A DNA stretch of 64,000 nt, from the NCBI GenBank assembly GCA_016219185.1, contig JACRBZ010000022.1:1-64000 (forward strand), written 5' to 3'. The position numbers and the translations under genes are program-made. Positions 49,884 through 59,442 of the stretch are shown here, piece after piece. Position 1 is the first letter of the stretch; the number at the start of each line of letters is the position of its first letter. A model generated the notes under the pieces. The model was given only the letters and a program-made list of their open reading frames with translations, was not told the origin of the DNA and made no database searches. Origin of the DNA: Deltaproteobacteria bacterium. Lineage in GTDB: Bacteria > Desulfobacterota > Desulfobacteria > Desulfobacterales > Desulfatirhabdiaceae.

Positions 49884-50938
49884 TAACTTTGTCGATACCG
49901 TTTTTTCAAGGCAAAGCCGATGAATCCGGCCAGTCCCATGGCCATTGTCCCCCCGACAAGCCCGGATACGGAAGTCCCCGCGCTCACAGCCGGCCAGGAT
50001 TCTTTCTTTTCCGGTGCTGTCGGTGATTCATGTCCGCCCGGTTTATCCGGCTCGGTTTTCATGAATCCGTAGTCCGGTAAAAAAGCGGTTTTTTCCTGAA
50101 GTCTGGCAAAAAGCGAATGCAGCCTTTTTTCAGCAGGTTCGAGTTTTTCCTTTCCGGATGCATGGAACATGGACCACTCCAGCCCGTCCGGACGATCCGA
50201 GGCAAACCAGGACAACATGCCGCCGGTAGTTGCGGCAACCACAAGAAGTCCGACAAGCACATTTCCAATGGCAAGGCGCCCCATCGGCCGGGCCGCGCCG
50301 GCCATGTTCAGAATTTCGGGACGCGCCTTCCAGATAAAGGTCACCACTGCCGCGGTAACCAGCCCCTCGACAATGCCGATGGCCAGATGGATGGGCTGCA
50401 TCAAGAGCAGGAACGTGCCGAATGGCAGTTCCGAGATTCCGGAAAGCAGCGTCTCGATAACAACGCCAAACGCACCCATTTGCAGCCCCAGGACGGACGC
50501 AACGATGGCACCCACCAGGATACGGCGCCGGGTGGGGCCCTGCCCGGCGATCTGCCTGTAAATGATCGGATAGGCAATAAAGCAGGGGAAAAAACCCAAA
50601 TTGAAAATATTGCATCCCAGCGCCAGAAGCCCGCCGTCCGCAAAGAACAGAGCTTGAACCGTGAGCACCGATGCCATGGTGATAAAGGCGGCGTAAGGCC
50701 CCAGCAAGATGGCCAGAATCATCCCCCCGCCAAGGTGGCCGCTGGATCCGGTGGCAGGAATCGTGAAGTTGATCATCTGGGCAGCAAATATGAAAGCTCC
50801 CAAAACGCCCATCAGCGGTGTCCGGCTGTCGTCCAGGCATTCTTTGAGTTTTTTAGCGCTATAGAGGGTAAGGCCGGCAGTCGCGGCCCACATTGCGCCG
50901 CCGACAGCCGGTGAAATCAGTGCATCCGCCATGTGCAT
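49883..50938 (-). CDS. Cobalt/nickel ECF substrate-binding protein, CbiM-CbiN fusion
   Basis: Metal-specific S-component of 351 residues. The protein begins MHMADALISP; His2 and His68 (GSSGHLGG) correspond to the metal ligands of the NikM/CbiM family. About six helices form the CbiM part (1-210). The C-terminal extension includes a membrane helix and the PDGLEWS signature of CbiN/NikN, ending with a last helix. The ATG at 50938 has GGAGG seven bases upstream, and it leaves His2 in place. Co versus Ni cannot be decided from sequence. Confidence 0.9.
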   Translation of the reverse strand: MHMADALISPAVGGAMWAATAGLTLYSAKKLKECLDDSRTPLMGVLGAFIFAAQMINFTIPATGSSGHLGGGMILAILLGPYAAFITMASVLTVQALFFADGGLLALGCNIFNLGFFPCFIAYPIIYRQIAGQGPTRRRILVGAIVASVLGLQMGAFGVVIETLLSGISELPFGTFLLLMQPIHLAIGIVEGLVTAAVVTFIWKARPEILNMAGAARPMGRLAIGNVLVGLLVVAATTGGMLSWFASDRPDGLEWSMFHASGKEKLEPAEKRLHSLFARLQEKTAFLPDYGFMKTEPDKPGGHESPTAPEKKESWPAVSAGTSVSGLVGGTMAMGLAGFIGFALKKRYRQS

Positions 50939-51314
50939 GGGAAATCCTCCTAACAAAAGGAAATCATTAAAACAACTTCGGCCTGCCAATGGCAAGCCCA
51001 TTGATTTTCCCGAGCCAAAAAAAAACCAGGTAAGCCCCACATTATGGTGCTATCCTGGCCTTCATGACCCGACTATGCGTTTTTTTCACTACCGTACTGC
51101 CAGCGCTTCATGCCCTGTTTAAAGATCATAAATACACAAGACATTCCCCTGAGTCAACCGGTTTTATTCTCGGGTTTTTTTATAACGAAACGTCTCATCG
51201 AAACATGAAGCCCCATCTGCAGCCCCAACGCCATGCAGAACGCGAAAATGCCGCTCCCTGGCAATTTTTTAAAGACATCGGCGCGTCCTGCAACGCATGG
51301 GCCGAGGCAACTCT
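50939..51314 (-). promoter_or_regulatory. cbiM leader with attenuator-like hairpin
   Basis: In this 376-base gap a strong stem (CCAGG...CCTGG, 51026-51058, with an inner AGCACCAT/GTGGGGCT) is followed by nine T residues in the leftward direction, about 80 bases before the cbiM start. It may terminate the upstream membrane-gene transcript, or be the expression platform of a metal or cofactor riboswitch. I find no B12 box and no recognisable NiCo aptamer. Upstream at about 51062-51120 another partly paired region is present. Confidence 0.5.
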
Positions 51315-51632
51315 TTACAAAAGATAAAAGCCGGCAATCAGTATGCCGCTGATGACAAGGGAGGCGGCAATGCACATTGAAAGGGCATTCGTTGATATAT
51401 TTACGCCGTCGCCATTGTTTGGCCTCGACAGGGCCCATCCCAGCACCACAAAAACAACGAGATTGATTAATCCGTGAGTTATCCAATGATGAGACGTGGC
51501 GGACTTCATCCAGACCATAACCGTATCCTCGTGTGTTTCCTTAAAAATGACGAAAAGAGCGCTAAAAAAGCTGGTGATCACAAAGGATAAGCCAAAAGAT
51601 CTTGTATATTTTCCAAGTTCAGTCAGTTCCAT
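51315..51632 (-). CDS. Small integral membrane protein, unknown
   Basis: A 105-residue protein with three hydrophobic segments (about 13-33, 50-68 and 83-104). I do not recognise it. Its start lies two bases after the stop of the next upstream gene, so the two are coupled. A His-rich turn (SHHWITHG) lies between helices 1 and 2 and could bind metal or heme. Confidence 0.6.
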   Translation of the reverse strand: MELTELGKYTRSFGLSFVITSFFSALFVIFKETHEDTVMVWMKSATSHHWITHGLINLVVFVVLGWALSRPNNGDGVNISTNALSMCIAASLVISGILIAGFYLL

Positions 51633-51634
51633 GG

Positions 51635-52102
51635 TCAGCCCCCTTTCATTTTAAATAGTAACCCGATTTTGACGGCAAGGCTGATGATGGCTCCGGAGCC
51701 TTCCATTGATAAAGAGGTAGGTACGATCAGTCCGGACACCCAAAGAACGATTTTTCTAGCGGAACTACTGGAAGATAGGCGGTCGGAGGCAGCAATCGGA
51801 AGATATGTTGCAAGCAAGACGAGCATCAGAAAAACATGTTCTTTCACTTCCATGAAAAAATTATGCCCGAAAGGCCAAGGACCTGCTTTAATAATTGCCT
51901 TGTCCGCGGCATAATACACCACGTATAGATATCCTGCTAAAAAATAGGTCAGCCAAATTAACCCTGCACAAATCAAACTGACATTTTTTATCCGCGCCTC
52001 GGACGCACCGCTAACATTCAGGGTGTCTACAAAGACCCATAAGGCAGCAAGCGTTGCAAGCCCCCCGATGGCAGGATGGATTAATAATAAAAAGTTTTCC
52101 AT
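51635..52102 (-). CDS. Four-helix membrane protein, unknown
   Basis: A 155-residue protein with four to five hydrophobic helices. Histidines at H9 (LIHPAIGG), in GHNFF and in KEHVF sit at or near helix ends, which would suit heme or metal binding, but no family is recognised. It heads a two-gene unit upstream of the Co/Ni transporter genes and has a good promoter. Confidence 0.6.
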   Translation of the reverse strand: MENFLLLIHPAIGGLATLAALWVFVDTLNVSGASEARIKNVSLICAGLIWLTYFLAGYLYVVYYAADKAIIKAGPWPFGHNFFMEVKEHVFLMLVLLATYLPIAASDRLSSSSSARKIVLWVSGLIVPTSLSMEGSGAIISLAVKIGLLFKMKGG

Positions 52103-52262
52103 TTTACCCTCCTTTGATTATTTAAGAAAAGCGAATAGGAAATGATCGATCTAAACTTTATGCGGGTAATGAAGAAAGTGGTCAGCAGTGACGCGGAAAT
52201 TTTAACAGGGGCGATACATTTGAAATTTCAGTGGCAACTACATCAAAAATTTGACTGCTTTT

Positions 52263-52290
52263 AGTATTTGCATCAATATCATATTGTCAA
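52263..52290 (-). promoter_or_regulatory. Promoter of the two membrane-protein genes
   Basis: A perfect -35 TTGACA (52285-52290), a 16-base spacer and AATACT (52263-52268) point leftward and lie about 160 bases upstream of the ATG at 52102, leaving a fairly long leader. Confidence 0.55.
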
Positions 52291-52312
52291 TACAAATATT
52301 CAATCCGTGTTT

Positions 52313-52350
52313 TTTTCACGGCCGTCGGTTTGTTTCCGACGCTTGATATG
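52313..52350 (-). terminator. Two adjacent hairpins after the efflux operon
   Basis: CCGTG-7-CACGG is followed by CGTCGG-7-CCGACG on the + strand. They lie just beyond the outer-membrane efflux gene, about 50 bases after its stop. No T-run follows directly on the minus strand, so termination is only probable. Confidence 0.4.
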
Positions 52351-52401
52351 ATGGTTGTATTCAATCCATTTGATTAGAATTATGGTTTAACTCCAATGCA
52401 T

Positions 52402-53829
52402 TTAGGAACCATCCGACCCGGCAGTCGTGGTCATCTTCTCGGACTCCGTCACCCAGCCGCCTCCCATTGCCTTGTATATGTTGACATAAGAAGTAAAGGC
52501 CGACGCAAGGTACTGGGCATAATTGAGCTCGGCGGGAAAGAGCTGCTGCTGTGCGCTCAATACGGTAAGATAGGTCGAATACCCACCCTGGAACTGAAGC
52601 ATCGCCAGGCGGGCGTATTCCTTACTGGCATTTACAAGGCGCTCCTGGGCCCGAAGCTGCTCGGCCAGTTTTTCACGTGCAACCAGAGCATTCTCGACAT
52701 CGGCGAACGCGCTCTGAATCGAAGACTCGTAGGTGATGAGCGCTGCATCCCGGCCGGACTCCGCCTGCTTCACCTGGCCGGAAATGCCTCCTGCGGTAAA
52801 AATCGGACCGGTTACGGATCCGGCATAGCTCCAGACCCGGGCCGAACCGTTAAAGAGATTAGACAGATCCGCGCTCGAAACGCCAAAAGCACCGGTAAGC
52901 GAGATGGTCGGATAGTAGAGTGCCCTGGCAGCGCCGATCTGGGCATTGGCGGCAATCAGATTCTGTTCGGCCTGACGGATGTCCGGACGGTTCAACAGGA
53001 TATCCGAGGGAAGACCCGCCGGAATGGCCGGGATGATGAGTTCAAAAATACTTCTTTCGCGCTGGATGGGTCCCGGATTTCTGCCGAGCAGGATCGAAAG
53101 CGCATTTTCCGTCTGAGCGATCTGCGACTCGATCTGGGGGATCGTCCCGGCGGCTGTTTCGTATTGGGTACGTGCCTGCTCCAGGTTCATCTGGGAGACC
53201 TGACCGTATTTGAATTGCAGTTCAAAAAGCCTGACCGACTCGGCATAGGTATCCAGCGTACGCCTGGCAATCATCAACTGCATGTCGAGCCCGAGGAGCT
53301 GAATATAGCTGGTGGCCACCGATGACACAAGGGAAAGGATGATGCCCCGCTTTGCCTCCTCGGTGGCCAGAAGGCTGGCCTGCGCTGCCTCGGACAGCCG
53401 CCGGATGCGGCCCCACAGGTCGATCTCCCAACTGGCATTGGCAAGAAGCTGATACGTGGTCTGCGGATTCGGCACCGAAGCAGGCACGGGAGTTGCACCC
53501 TGTTCGCTTGCCAGTTGCTTGGTTCCGGATCCGCTGTAGCCAAGCTGGGGAAAGAGCGGCGAGCGGGTCTGCGTGAGCACGCCCGCGGCCTTCTCGACGT
53601 TGGCCGCCGCAAGCCGGACATTCTTGTTGTTTGAAAGCGCCTCGATGATCAGCGCATCCAGGTCCGGATCTTCAAACTGCCGCCACCAGCAGGTGTTGGC
53701 CGTGTCCCGCACTTTCTTATCTTCAAAGCGGTAAGCAGCCGGAGCATCGACTTTGGGCTGAATATAATCCGGACCGACCGCACAGCCGACAAGCGATGCC
53801 GCAAAAAAAAGACCGATGAGAAAGCGCAT
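52402..53829 (-). CDS. Outer-membrane efflux lipoprotein (NodT/OprM family)
   Basis: TolC-like channel of an RND pump, 475 residues. A lipoprotein signal peptide ends at LVGC (Cys about 16). The GPDYIQPKVDAPAAY start is typical of the family, and there are two helical repeats of outer membrane factor type. The ATG at 53829 lies one base after the pump gene TGA with GGGAGGGAA upstream. It completes a tripartite system with the two preceding genes. Confidence 0.92.
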   Translation of the reverse strand: MRFLIGLFFAASLVGCAVGPDYIQPKVDAPAAYRFEDKKVRDTANTCWWRQFEDPDLDALIIEALSNNKNVRLAAANVEKAAGVLTQTRSPLFPQLGYSGSGTKQLASEQGATPVPASVPNPQTTYQLLANASWEIDLWGRIRRLSEAAQASLLATEEAKRGIILSLVSSVATSYIQLLGLDMQLMIARRTLDTYAESVRLFELQFKYGQVSQMNLEQARTQYETAAGTIPQIESQIAQTENALSILLGRNPGPIQRERSIFELIIPAIPAGLPSDILLNRPDIRQAEQNLIAANAQIGAARALYYPTISLTGAFGVSSADLSNLFNGSARVWSYAGSVTGPIFTAGGISGQVKQAESGRDAALITYESSIQSAFADVENALVAREKLAEQLRAQERLVNASKEYARLAMLQFQGGYSTYLTVLSAQQQLFPAELNYAQYLASAFTSYVNIYKAMGGGWVTESEKMTTTAGSDGS

Positions 53830-53830
53830 G

Positions 53831-56800
53831 TCAGTTTCCCTCCCGCGTTTCAAGTAACTGGTTTTCGGGCGTGCTTCCGTCGGCCAAAGGCTCTTTTTCA
53901 AAATCCGGCATTACATTCTTTTCTTTTTTTTCGCTCCAGCGATCAAAAATATAGAAGAACAGCGGCACATAAAGCATGGCCAATGTGGCCTCGCCGATCA
54001 TGCCGCCGATGATGCCGGTGCCGATGGAGTGTCTGCCGTTGGCCCCGGCCCCGACAGCGATGGCCAGGGGCAAAACGCCTAAGATAAAGGCCAGGGATGT
54101 CATGATGATCGGCCGCAGGCGCATCTCGCCGGCCAGAATCGTTGCTTCCATGAGCGATTTTCCCTGTTTGTGAAGATCGACGGCAAAGGTAACCCGAAGC
54201 AGGGCATTTTTGGCTCCCAGACCCACGAGCACCAGAAGGCCGATCTGGAAATAGACATCGTTCTCCAGACCCCGGAGCCAGTTGAACGTCAGGGCGCCCA
54301 GAACGCCGAACGGCACCGCGGTCAAGACCGATCCCGGCAGGGTCCAGGACTCGTACTGGGCCGCCAGGATGAGGAAGACGAAAATAAGTCCGAAAATAAA
54401 CGCCAGGGAAGACGTGCCACCGGACTTCTTTTCCTCGAACGCCAGGCCAGACCAGGCGAATGTATAGCCCTGGGGCAGGACTTCGCGGGCGATCTCTTCC
54501 ATGGCTTTGATGGCCTGGCCCGAGCTGAAGCCGGGAGCGGCGTTGCCATTGACTTTTGCAGCGGGAAAGCCGTTGAAATGGGGCAGAAGATCGGGCCCGG
54601 TCACCCACCGGGTGTTCACAACAGCCGAGAGCGGAACCATGGACTGCTGATTCGATCTTGTATAGAGCCGGGTCAGGTCTTCGGGCTTTTGCCGGAATGC
54701 CGGTTCAGACTGAAGAATAACCCACCACACCCGGCTGAATTCATTGAACTGGCTGGCTGTCAGGGATCCGAACTGGGCCTGAATGGCGCTGTACACATCC
54801 TGAACCGGAATACCCAAAAGATTGGCTTTTTCCCGATCCACATCCGCGCGAAGCTGCTGGGACGATGCGCGAAAGGTGGAATTGAGCCCGCTGAGTTCGG
54901 GTCTTTCCATGGCTTTTCCGATGAATTGATGCGTCACTTCCTCCAGTTTCCCCGGTTCGCCCGCCGCCGTGTCCTGAATCCAGAACTCGAAACCGCCGGT
55001 CGTACCAATGCCCGGAATCGCCGGCGGCGCAAACGGAATGATCATCCCCTGCAGAATGTCCTTGGCTCCTTTGTGAAAGTTTGCCAGCACGGCCCGCGCA
55101 TTCTCGGTCTTAGCTTTTTCAGTGGATTTGTAGCGCTCCTCAAAAGGCTTGAGCGTTACAAAAAATGTTCCGGCATTGGTCTTGAAGCTGCCGTCAAGTA
55201 GGCTGTAACCGGCCAGTTCGGTGCGGTTTTCAACACCAGGGATTTTTTCGAAAATCTTGTCCACGGCTTCCGTCACAACCTTGGTGCGATCCAGACTGGC
55301 GGCATCTGGCATGATGATGGCCGTCATCACATAGCCCTGATCTTCACCCGGCACAAAGCTGGTCGGAAGCACACCGAAAAGATGAACGATTCCCCAGACC
55401 ATCACCGCAAGCAGCACGAACGCAATGCCCATGCGTTTGATGATCAGCACCACGGCCCGGCCAAAGGCCTGGGTAAATGTGTCGAACCGGCGGTTGAACC
55501 AGGCGAACGGTCCTTTTTGGGGCGGCGACGTGTGCCTGAGCATGAATCCGCACATCGCCGGCGTCAGCGTCAGGGCGACAAATCCGGAAATGGTTACGGA
55601 TATGGCAATGGTGATCGCAAACTGCTTGTAAAGCTGGCCCGTGGTGCCCGGCAAAAATGCGGCAGAGATAAATACCGCCGACATGACCAGCACGGTTGCA
55701 ATGACCGGGCTGGTGACCTCTCCCATGGCCCGCACGGTTGCCTCCTTGGGCGAAAGATGGAACTGGGTCATGTTTCTTTCAACGTTTTCCACCACCACAA
55801 TGGCATCGTCGACCACGATACCGATGGCCAGCACCAGGCCAAAGAGCGTGAGCTGGTTGATGGAAAACCCCAGGGCCAGCATTCCCGTGAATGTACCAAT
55901 GATAGCCACAAAGATGGCAACCGTGCAGATGATCGTGGCGCGAAAATTCTGCAAGAACAAAAAAACCACCAGAACCACCAGGATCACCGCTTCAAACAGC
56001 GTATCCTGAACTTCCTTGATATTGAGCCGCACAAACTCCGTGGTATCCAGAGATATCACATAGTCGAGCCCTTCGGGAAAGCTCTTTTTCATTTCCACCA
56101 TGGCCTGATGCACAGCCTTGGATACTTTCAGGCCATTGGCGCCGGGTTGCTGGTAAATGGCGATCAATGTGGCGGGAACCCCGTTCAGTTTACTGTCAAT
56201 GACATATTGTCGCAGCCCGATTTCGGCCCGGGCCACATCCTTCAGGCGGACGATGGCGCTGCCATCCTGGCTGGCCCTCAGAATAATGTTTTCGTACTGC
56301 GCGGGATCCGTGAAGGGCCGCTGCGTCACCACCGGAAATGTCAACTCCACCTGTCCGGAACTGGGTTTCTGACCGATCTGACCGGCGCCGAACAAGGCGT
56401 TCTGAGAAGAAACCGCCTGCTGAATGTCGCTGGTCGTGATCCCCAGAGAGGCCATCCGGTCCGGGTTCATCCAGATCCGCATGGCCTGGTCGGGCGCCCC
56501 GAGAACCGCGGCCTGTCCGGCGCCAGGCACCCTTTTCAGGGAATCCAGAACATACACATTGGCGTAATTGGCGATATAATCGCTGCTGTACCGGTTATCC
56601 CTGGAGGTGATGGCAACAATCATCATGATGGAAGAAGACTGCTTCTGGACCGATACACCCTGCTGGGTCACAACCGACGGCAACTGCGGCAGAGCCAGAT
56701 TGACCCGATTCTGCACCTGTACCTGGGCGATATCCGGATCGGTTTTAAGATCAAAATAAACCGTAATGTTCAACAGTCCGTTGGAGGAACTGGTCGATGA

Positions 56801-57037
56801 CATATAAAGCATGTTGTCGACGCCGTTGATCTGGGCCTCTATGGGCGCGGCAACGGAGTCGGCGAGCGTTTTGGAGTCTGCGCCGGGATAGGTTGCCGAC
56901 ACCGTAACCTGAACGGGCGTGATTGCCGGATACTGCTCGATCGGCAGAACAGCAATGGATACAAGTCCGGCAATACAGATGATGATGGATACGACCGTTG
57001 CAAAAATCGGCCGTTCAATGAAAAATTTCGAGAACAT
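53831..57037 (-). CDS. RND efflux pump inner-membrane transporter (HAE1, AcrB type)
   Basis: Proton-driven drug exporter of 1068 residues, standard for the family. It begins MFSKFFIERPIFATV and shows about twelve membrane helices, the TM4 proton-relay motif GIVVDDAIVVVENVER with its two Asp residues, and two large periplasmic loops. Adaptor and outer-membrane genes flank it in one operon. No regulator gene is adjacent, so control is probably elsewhere. Confidence 0.95.
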   Translation of the reverse strand: MFSKFFIERPIFATVVSIIICIAGLVSIAVLPIEQYPAITPVQVTVSATYPGADSKTLADSVAAPIEAQINGVDNMLYMSSTSSSNGLLNITVYFDLKTDPDIAQVQVQNRVNLALPQLPSVVTQQGVSVQKQSSSIMMIVAITSRDNRYSSDYIANYANVYVLDSLKRVPGAGQAAVLGAPDQAMRIWMNPDRMASLGITTSDIQQAVSSQNALFGAGQIGQKPSSGQVELTFPVVTQRPFTDPAQYENIILRASQDGSAIVRLKDVARAEIGLRQYVIDSKLNGVPATLIAIYQQPGANGLKVSKAVHQAMVEMKKSFPEGLDYVISLDTTEFVRLNIKEVQDTLFEAVILVVLVVFLFLQNFRATIICTVAIFVAIIGTFTGMLALGFSINQLTLFGLVLAIGIVVDDAIVVVENVERNMTQFHLSPKEATVRAMGEVTSPVIATVLVMSAVFISAAFLPGTTGQLYKQFAITIAISVTISGFVALTLTPAMCGFMLRHTSPPQKGPFAWFNRRFDTFTQAFGRAVVLIIKRMGIAFVLLAVMVWGIVHLFGVLPTSFVPGEDQGYVMTAIIMPDAASLDRTKVVTEAVDKIFEKIPGVENRTELAGYSLLDGSFKTNAGTFFVTLKPFEERYKSTEKAKTENARAVLANFHKGAKDILQGMIIPFAPPAIPGIGTTGGFEFWIQDTAAGEPGKLEEVTHQFIGKAMERPELSGLNSTFRASSQQLRADVDREKANLLGIPVQDVYSAIQAQFGSLTASQFNEFSRVWWVILQSEPAFRQKPEDLTRLYTRSNQQSMVPLSAVVNTRWVTGPDLLPHFNGFPAAKVNGNAAPGFSSGQAIKAMEEIAREVLPQGYTFAWSGLAFEEKKSGGTSSLAFIFGLIFVFLILAAQYESWTLPGSVLTAVPFGVLGALTFNWLRGLENDVYFQIGLLVLVGLGAKNALLRVTFAVDLHKQGKSLMEATILAGEMRLRPIIMTSLAFILGVLPLAIAVGAGANGRHSIGTGIIGGMIGEATLAMLYVPLFFYIFDRWSEKKEKNVMPDFEKEPLADGSTPENQLLETREGN

Positions 57038-57052
57038 GGGCCCCGGCCTCCT

Positions 57053-58264
57053 CTATTTTCCAGCCTTGACGGCATCGGCCTTCGGTTTATTGTCGACGGC
57101 TGCGGGCATCTCCCGGCTGGCGGAATAAGGCTTTGCGGTAACCAACATATCGGGCCGCAGGGAAAGCGTCCCTTCGACCACCACCTGGTCGCCGGATGAC
57201 AGCCCTTCGAAGATGAACCAGTCATTTTCATGCCAGTCACCGACAACCACCGGCCGTTGATCAACCTTGCCATCCTTGCCCGCCACCCAGACAAAGTGAC
57301 CCTTGGGACCCTGCTGAATCGCTGCTTGCGGCACAAGGATGGCGCGGGGACGGATGGCGCCCTTTAGTCGCACGCGAACGTACTGGTTGGGACGGAGCAC
57401 ACCCTTGGGATTGTCGACACTGGCCCGAATCAGAAAAGTCCCGGTTTGGGAATTATACGAAGGATCGGCAAATGTGATCCGCCCGGTATGCGGGTAGATT
57501 GACCCATCCACGAGGATGATTTCCACGATGTAGCTGTCATCCTTGGGCCTTTGCATCAGCCCCTTGTCGGCCTGATTGCGAAATTTCTGCATTTCATTCT
57601 CCGAGATGCTGAAATTCACCCACATCGGCGAGAGCACAGCCACCGTGGTAAGTAGACTGTTATTCGTACTGATATAAGTGCCGTCCGTCTGCTGGGCGGC
57701 GCTCGTAACGCCGGTAACCGGAGAGCTGATCGTTGTATAGGACAGGTTCAGCCGGGCGGTTTCGACCTGGGCGCTGGATTGCTCCACAGATGCTGCAGCG
57801 GATTCGAACTGTCCTTTTGCATCGTCAAGATCCTTCTGGGACAGGGCCTTTTGCTCGGCAAGCGGTTTGGTCCGGGCCAGATTCGAACGGGCGGTTTCAA
57901 GCGAGGCTTTCTGCATGGAAAGGGCCGCAATTGCCTGAGTGAGCTGGGCTTGAAAGGGTTTGGGGTCCATTAAAAAAAGCACCTGGCCCTGTTTCACGAT
58001 CTCACCCTCGGTATAGACCCGTTTGTCGAGAAAACCGCTGACCCGCGCTTGAATGTTGACCAGATGAGAGCTCTGCGTCTGAGCAACGTATTCAATAGAA
58101 ACCGGCACATCTTTTGGTATCACTTCAACAACCGAGACAACCGGAGGCTGAGGCGGTGCAACGGCTTGTTCTTTTTTACAACCTGAAAGAAAAAACGCCG
58201 TGCAAATGCAAACAGCGATGACTGACCAGAACCTTACGACCATGTTATGTCGGATAAGCCCCAT
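57053..58264 (-). CDS. RND periplasmic adaptor lipoprotein
   Basis: Membrane fusion protein of 403 residues linking pump and channel. A lipobox LSGC appears near residue 29, followed by the SVEVIPKDVPVSIEYVA opening of the barrel-sandwich. A helical hairpin lies at about 110-180, and the lipoyl and beta-barrel halves follow (SFDQ-like NISENEMQKF). It is the first gene of the operon, with CAGGAGGAATTC upstream of its start. The promoter must lie in 58265-58488. Confidence 0.93.
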   Translation of the reverse strand: MGLIRHNMVVRFWSVIAVCICTAFFLSGCKKEQAVAPPQPPVVSVVEVIPKDVPVSIEYVAQTQSSHLVNIQARVSGFLDKRVYTEGEIVKQGQVLFLMDPKPFQAQLTQAIAALSMQKASLETARSNLARTKPLAEQKALSQKDLDDAKGQFESAAASVEQSSAQVETARLNLSYTTISSPVTGVTSAAQQTDGTYISTNNSLLTTVAVLSPMWVNFSISENEMQKFRNQADKGLMQRPKDDSYIVEIILVDGSIYPHTGRITFADPSYNSQTGTFLIRASVDNPKGVLRPNQYVRVRLKGAIRPRAILVPQAAIQQGPKGHFVWVAGKDGKVDQRPVVVGDWHENDWFIFEGLSSGDQVVVEGTLSLRPDMLVTAKPYSASREMPAAVDNKPKADAVKAGK

Positions 58265-58488
58265 TCGGAATTCCTCCTGTTCATTTTCCTTCAGTATAAA
58301 AAAACTATGTCATCGAACCTTTAAAAACGATCGTGCGGTTGATCATACTCCTGACCGGTCATATAGCCGTAATCCGCGGCAACATCAAGAGCTATTCTGC
58401 TTCTGCCGCCGCCGACATTCCTGCGCAATCCGCAGACACATGATTTCGATCAGTACGCCTTATCAGCAAACGATTTTGAAAGATGAAT

Positions 58489-59442
58489 TTACTTCATGGT
58501 CCGATCGATCGTATCGCGGATCACCTTCAGCAGGGATTGATCGCCCGCGGCATCCTGTCCCAGTTCCCAGATCATCATTCCCCCCAATTGAGATTGGATT
58601 GCCCATTCGGTCTTAAGGCGGATCGTGGATGGCCCATTAAAATACAGGTTATCGATCTCATCGACGTCAGGTGCCGGATGGTACTTCGTGACGATTTCCC
58701 GGTACGTTGCCACCTGTTCCGGCTGTGTTATGTGCCGGCCATAGAACGGCAAACCGAGGTTGATCTTATGGGGGGGCACTCCAATCACGATCAGCGACTT
58801 CACATCCGCGCGGGCCGCATCGAAAGTCGCATGACGACCGTCATGGTCATAAGCCATGACATTGACCCAATCCACGGCGGCAATGGCATCATGGGTCAGC
58901 CTTTGAAAGTCCGCAATGGCAACGGACAGCACCAGGCCCCGGGGCTTAAAGGCGTCATGCAGTTCGACCAGTAGTTTTTCATACCCTTGCTGCTCGGACG
59001 CATCCCTGGGATGTTCCCAATCCAGATCCAGGCCGTCCAACCCCTCATCCAGGCAAACCCGGACAGCCGCCTGAACGAATTTGTCCCGGCTCCGGGCCGA
59101 TCCGGCAATTGCCGCAAAATGTGCCGACCGTTCCCAGCCACCGACGCAAAGAATCAGCCGCACCCGCTCTCTTACCTTAAATTCACGGAGTCTGTCCCAC
59201 GGCATCACCACCTTCAAGCGGGTCATATCAAGGCCCCCTTCGGGTGATGGCGCCGCCGAAAACACAATAAGGTCGGTCAGTTGCCGAAAGGCCGCGGGAT
59301 CGAAGTCGGCGGCTCGGTAATCGGGCAGATAGCCGGCGATGCGAATCGCGGGCGTGGCCGCACCCGGACCATCCCCGGCAAACACGGGGATGCCGGCGTT
59401 TGCGCAGATCCAGCAAACGATCATGAATCGAATTGTGCGCAT
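58489..59442 (-). CDS. Secreted glycoside hydrolase family 18 protein
   Basis: Chitinase-like TIM-barrel protein of 317 residues with a signal peptide (about 1-22). The catalytic motif D136-G-L-D139-L-D141-W-E143 is complete, and the late barrel strand MAYDHDG is also present, so the enzyme should be active. Relatives act on chitin, peptidoglycan or spore-wall glycans. Its start overlaps the paaK stop by 22 bases, which ties it to the liv-paaK operon for no clear metabolic reason. Confidence 0.88.
   Translation of the reverse strand: MRTIRFMIVCWICANAGIPVFAGDGPGAATPAIRIAGYLPDYRAADFDPAAFRQLTDLIVFSAAPSPEGGLDMTRLKVVMPWDRLREFKVRERVRLILCVGGWERSAHFAAIAGSARSRDKFVQAAVRVCLDEGLDGLDLDWEHPRDASEQQGYEKLLVELHDAFKPRGLVLSVAIADFQRLTHDAIAAVDWVNVMAYDHDGRHATFDAARADVKSLIVIGVPPHKINLGLPFYGRHITQPEQVATYREIVTKYHPAPDVDEIDNLYFNGPSTIRLKTEWAIQSQLGGMMIWELGQDAAGDQSLLKVIRDTIDRTMK

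Noticed and set aside
50939-51314. Cobalamin riboswitch before cbiM
   Set aside because: The GCCACTG-type B12 box and the other conserved aptamer strings are not found.
54170-56800. Open frames of 343 and 472 codons opposite the RND transporter gene
   Set aside because: The other strand encodes a full AcrB-type protein; the opposite frames lack motifs and are rich in His, Arg and Gly as expected for shadows.
58340-58480. Short open frame between the GH18 and adaptor genes (ending in QEYDQPHDRF)
   Set aside because: No start with a ribosome site and no family resemblance; the area must hold the efflux promoter.
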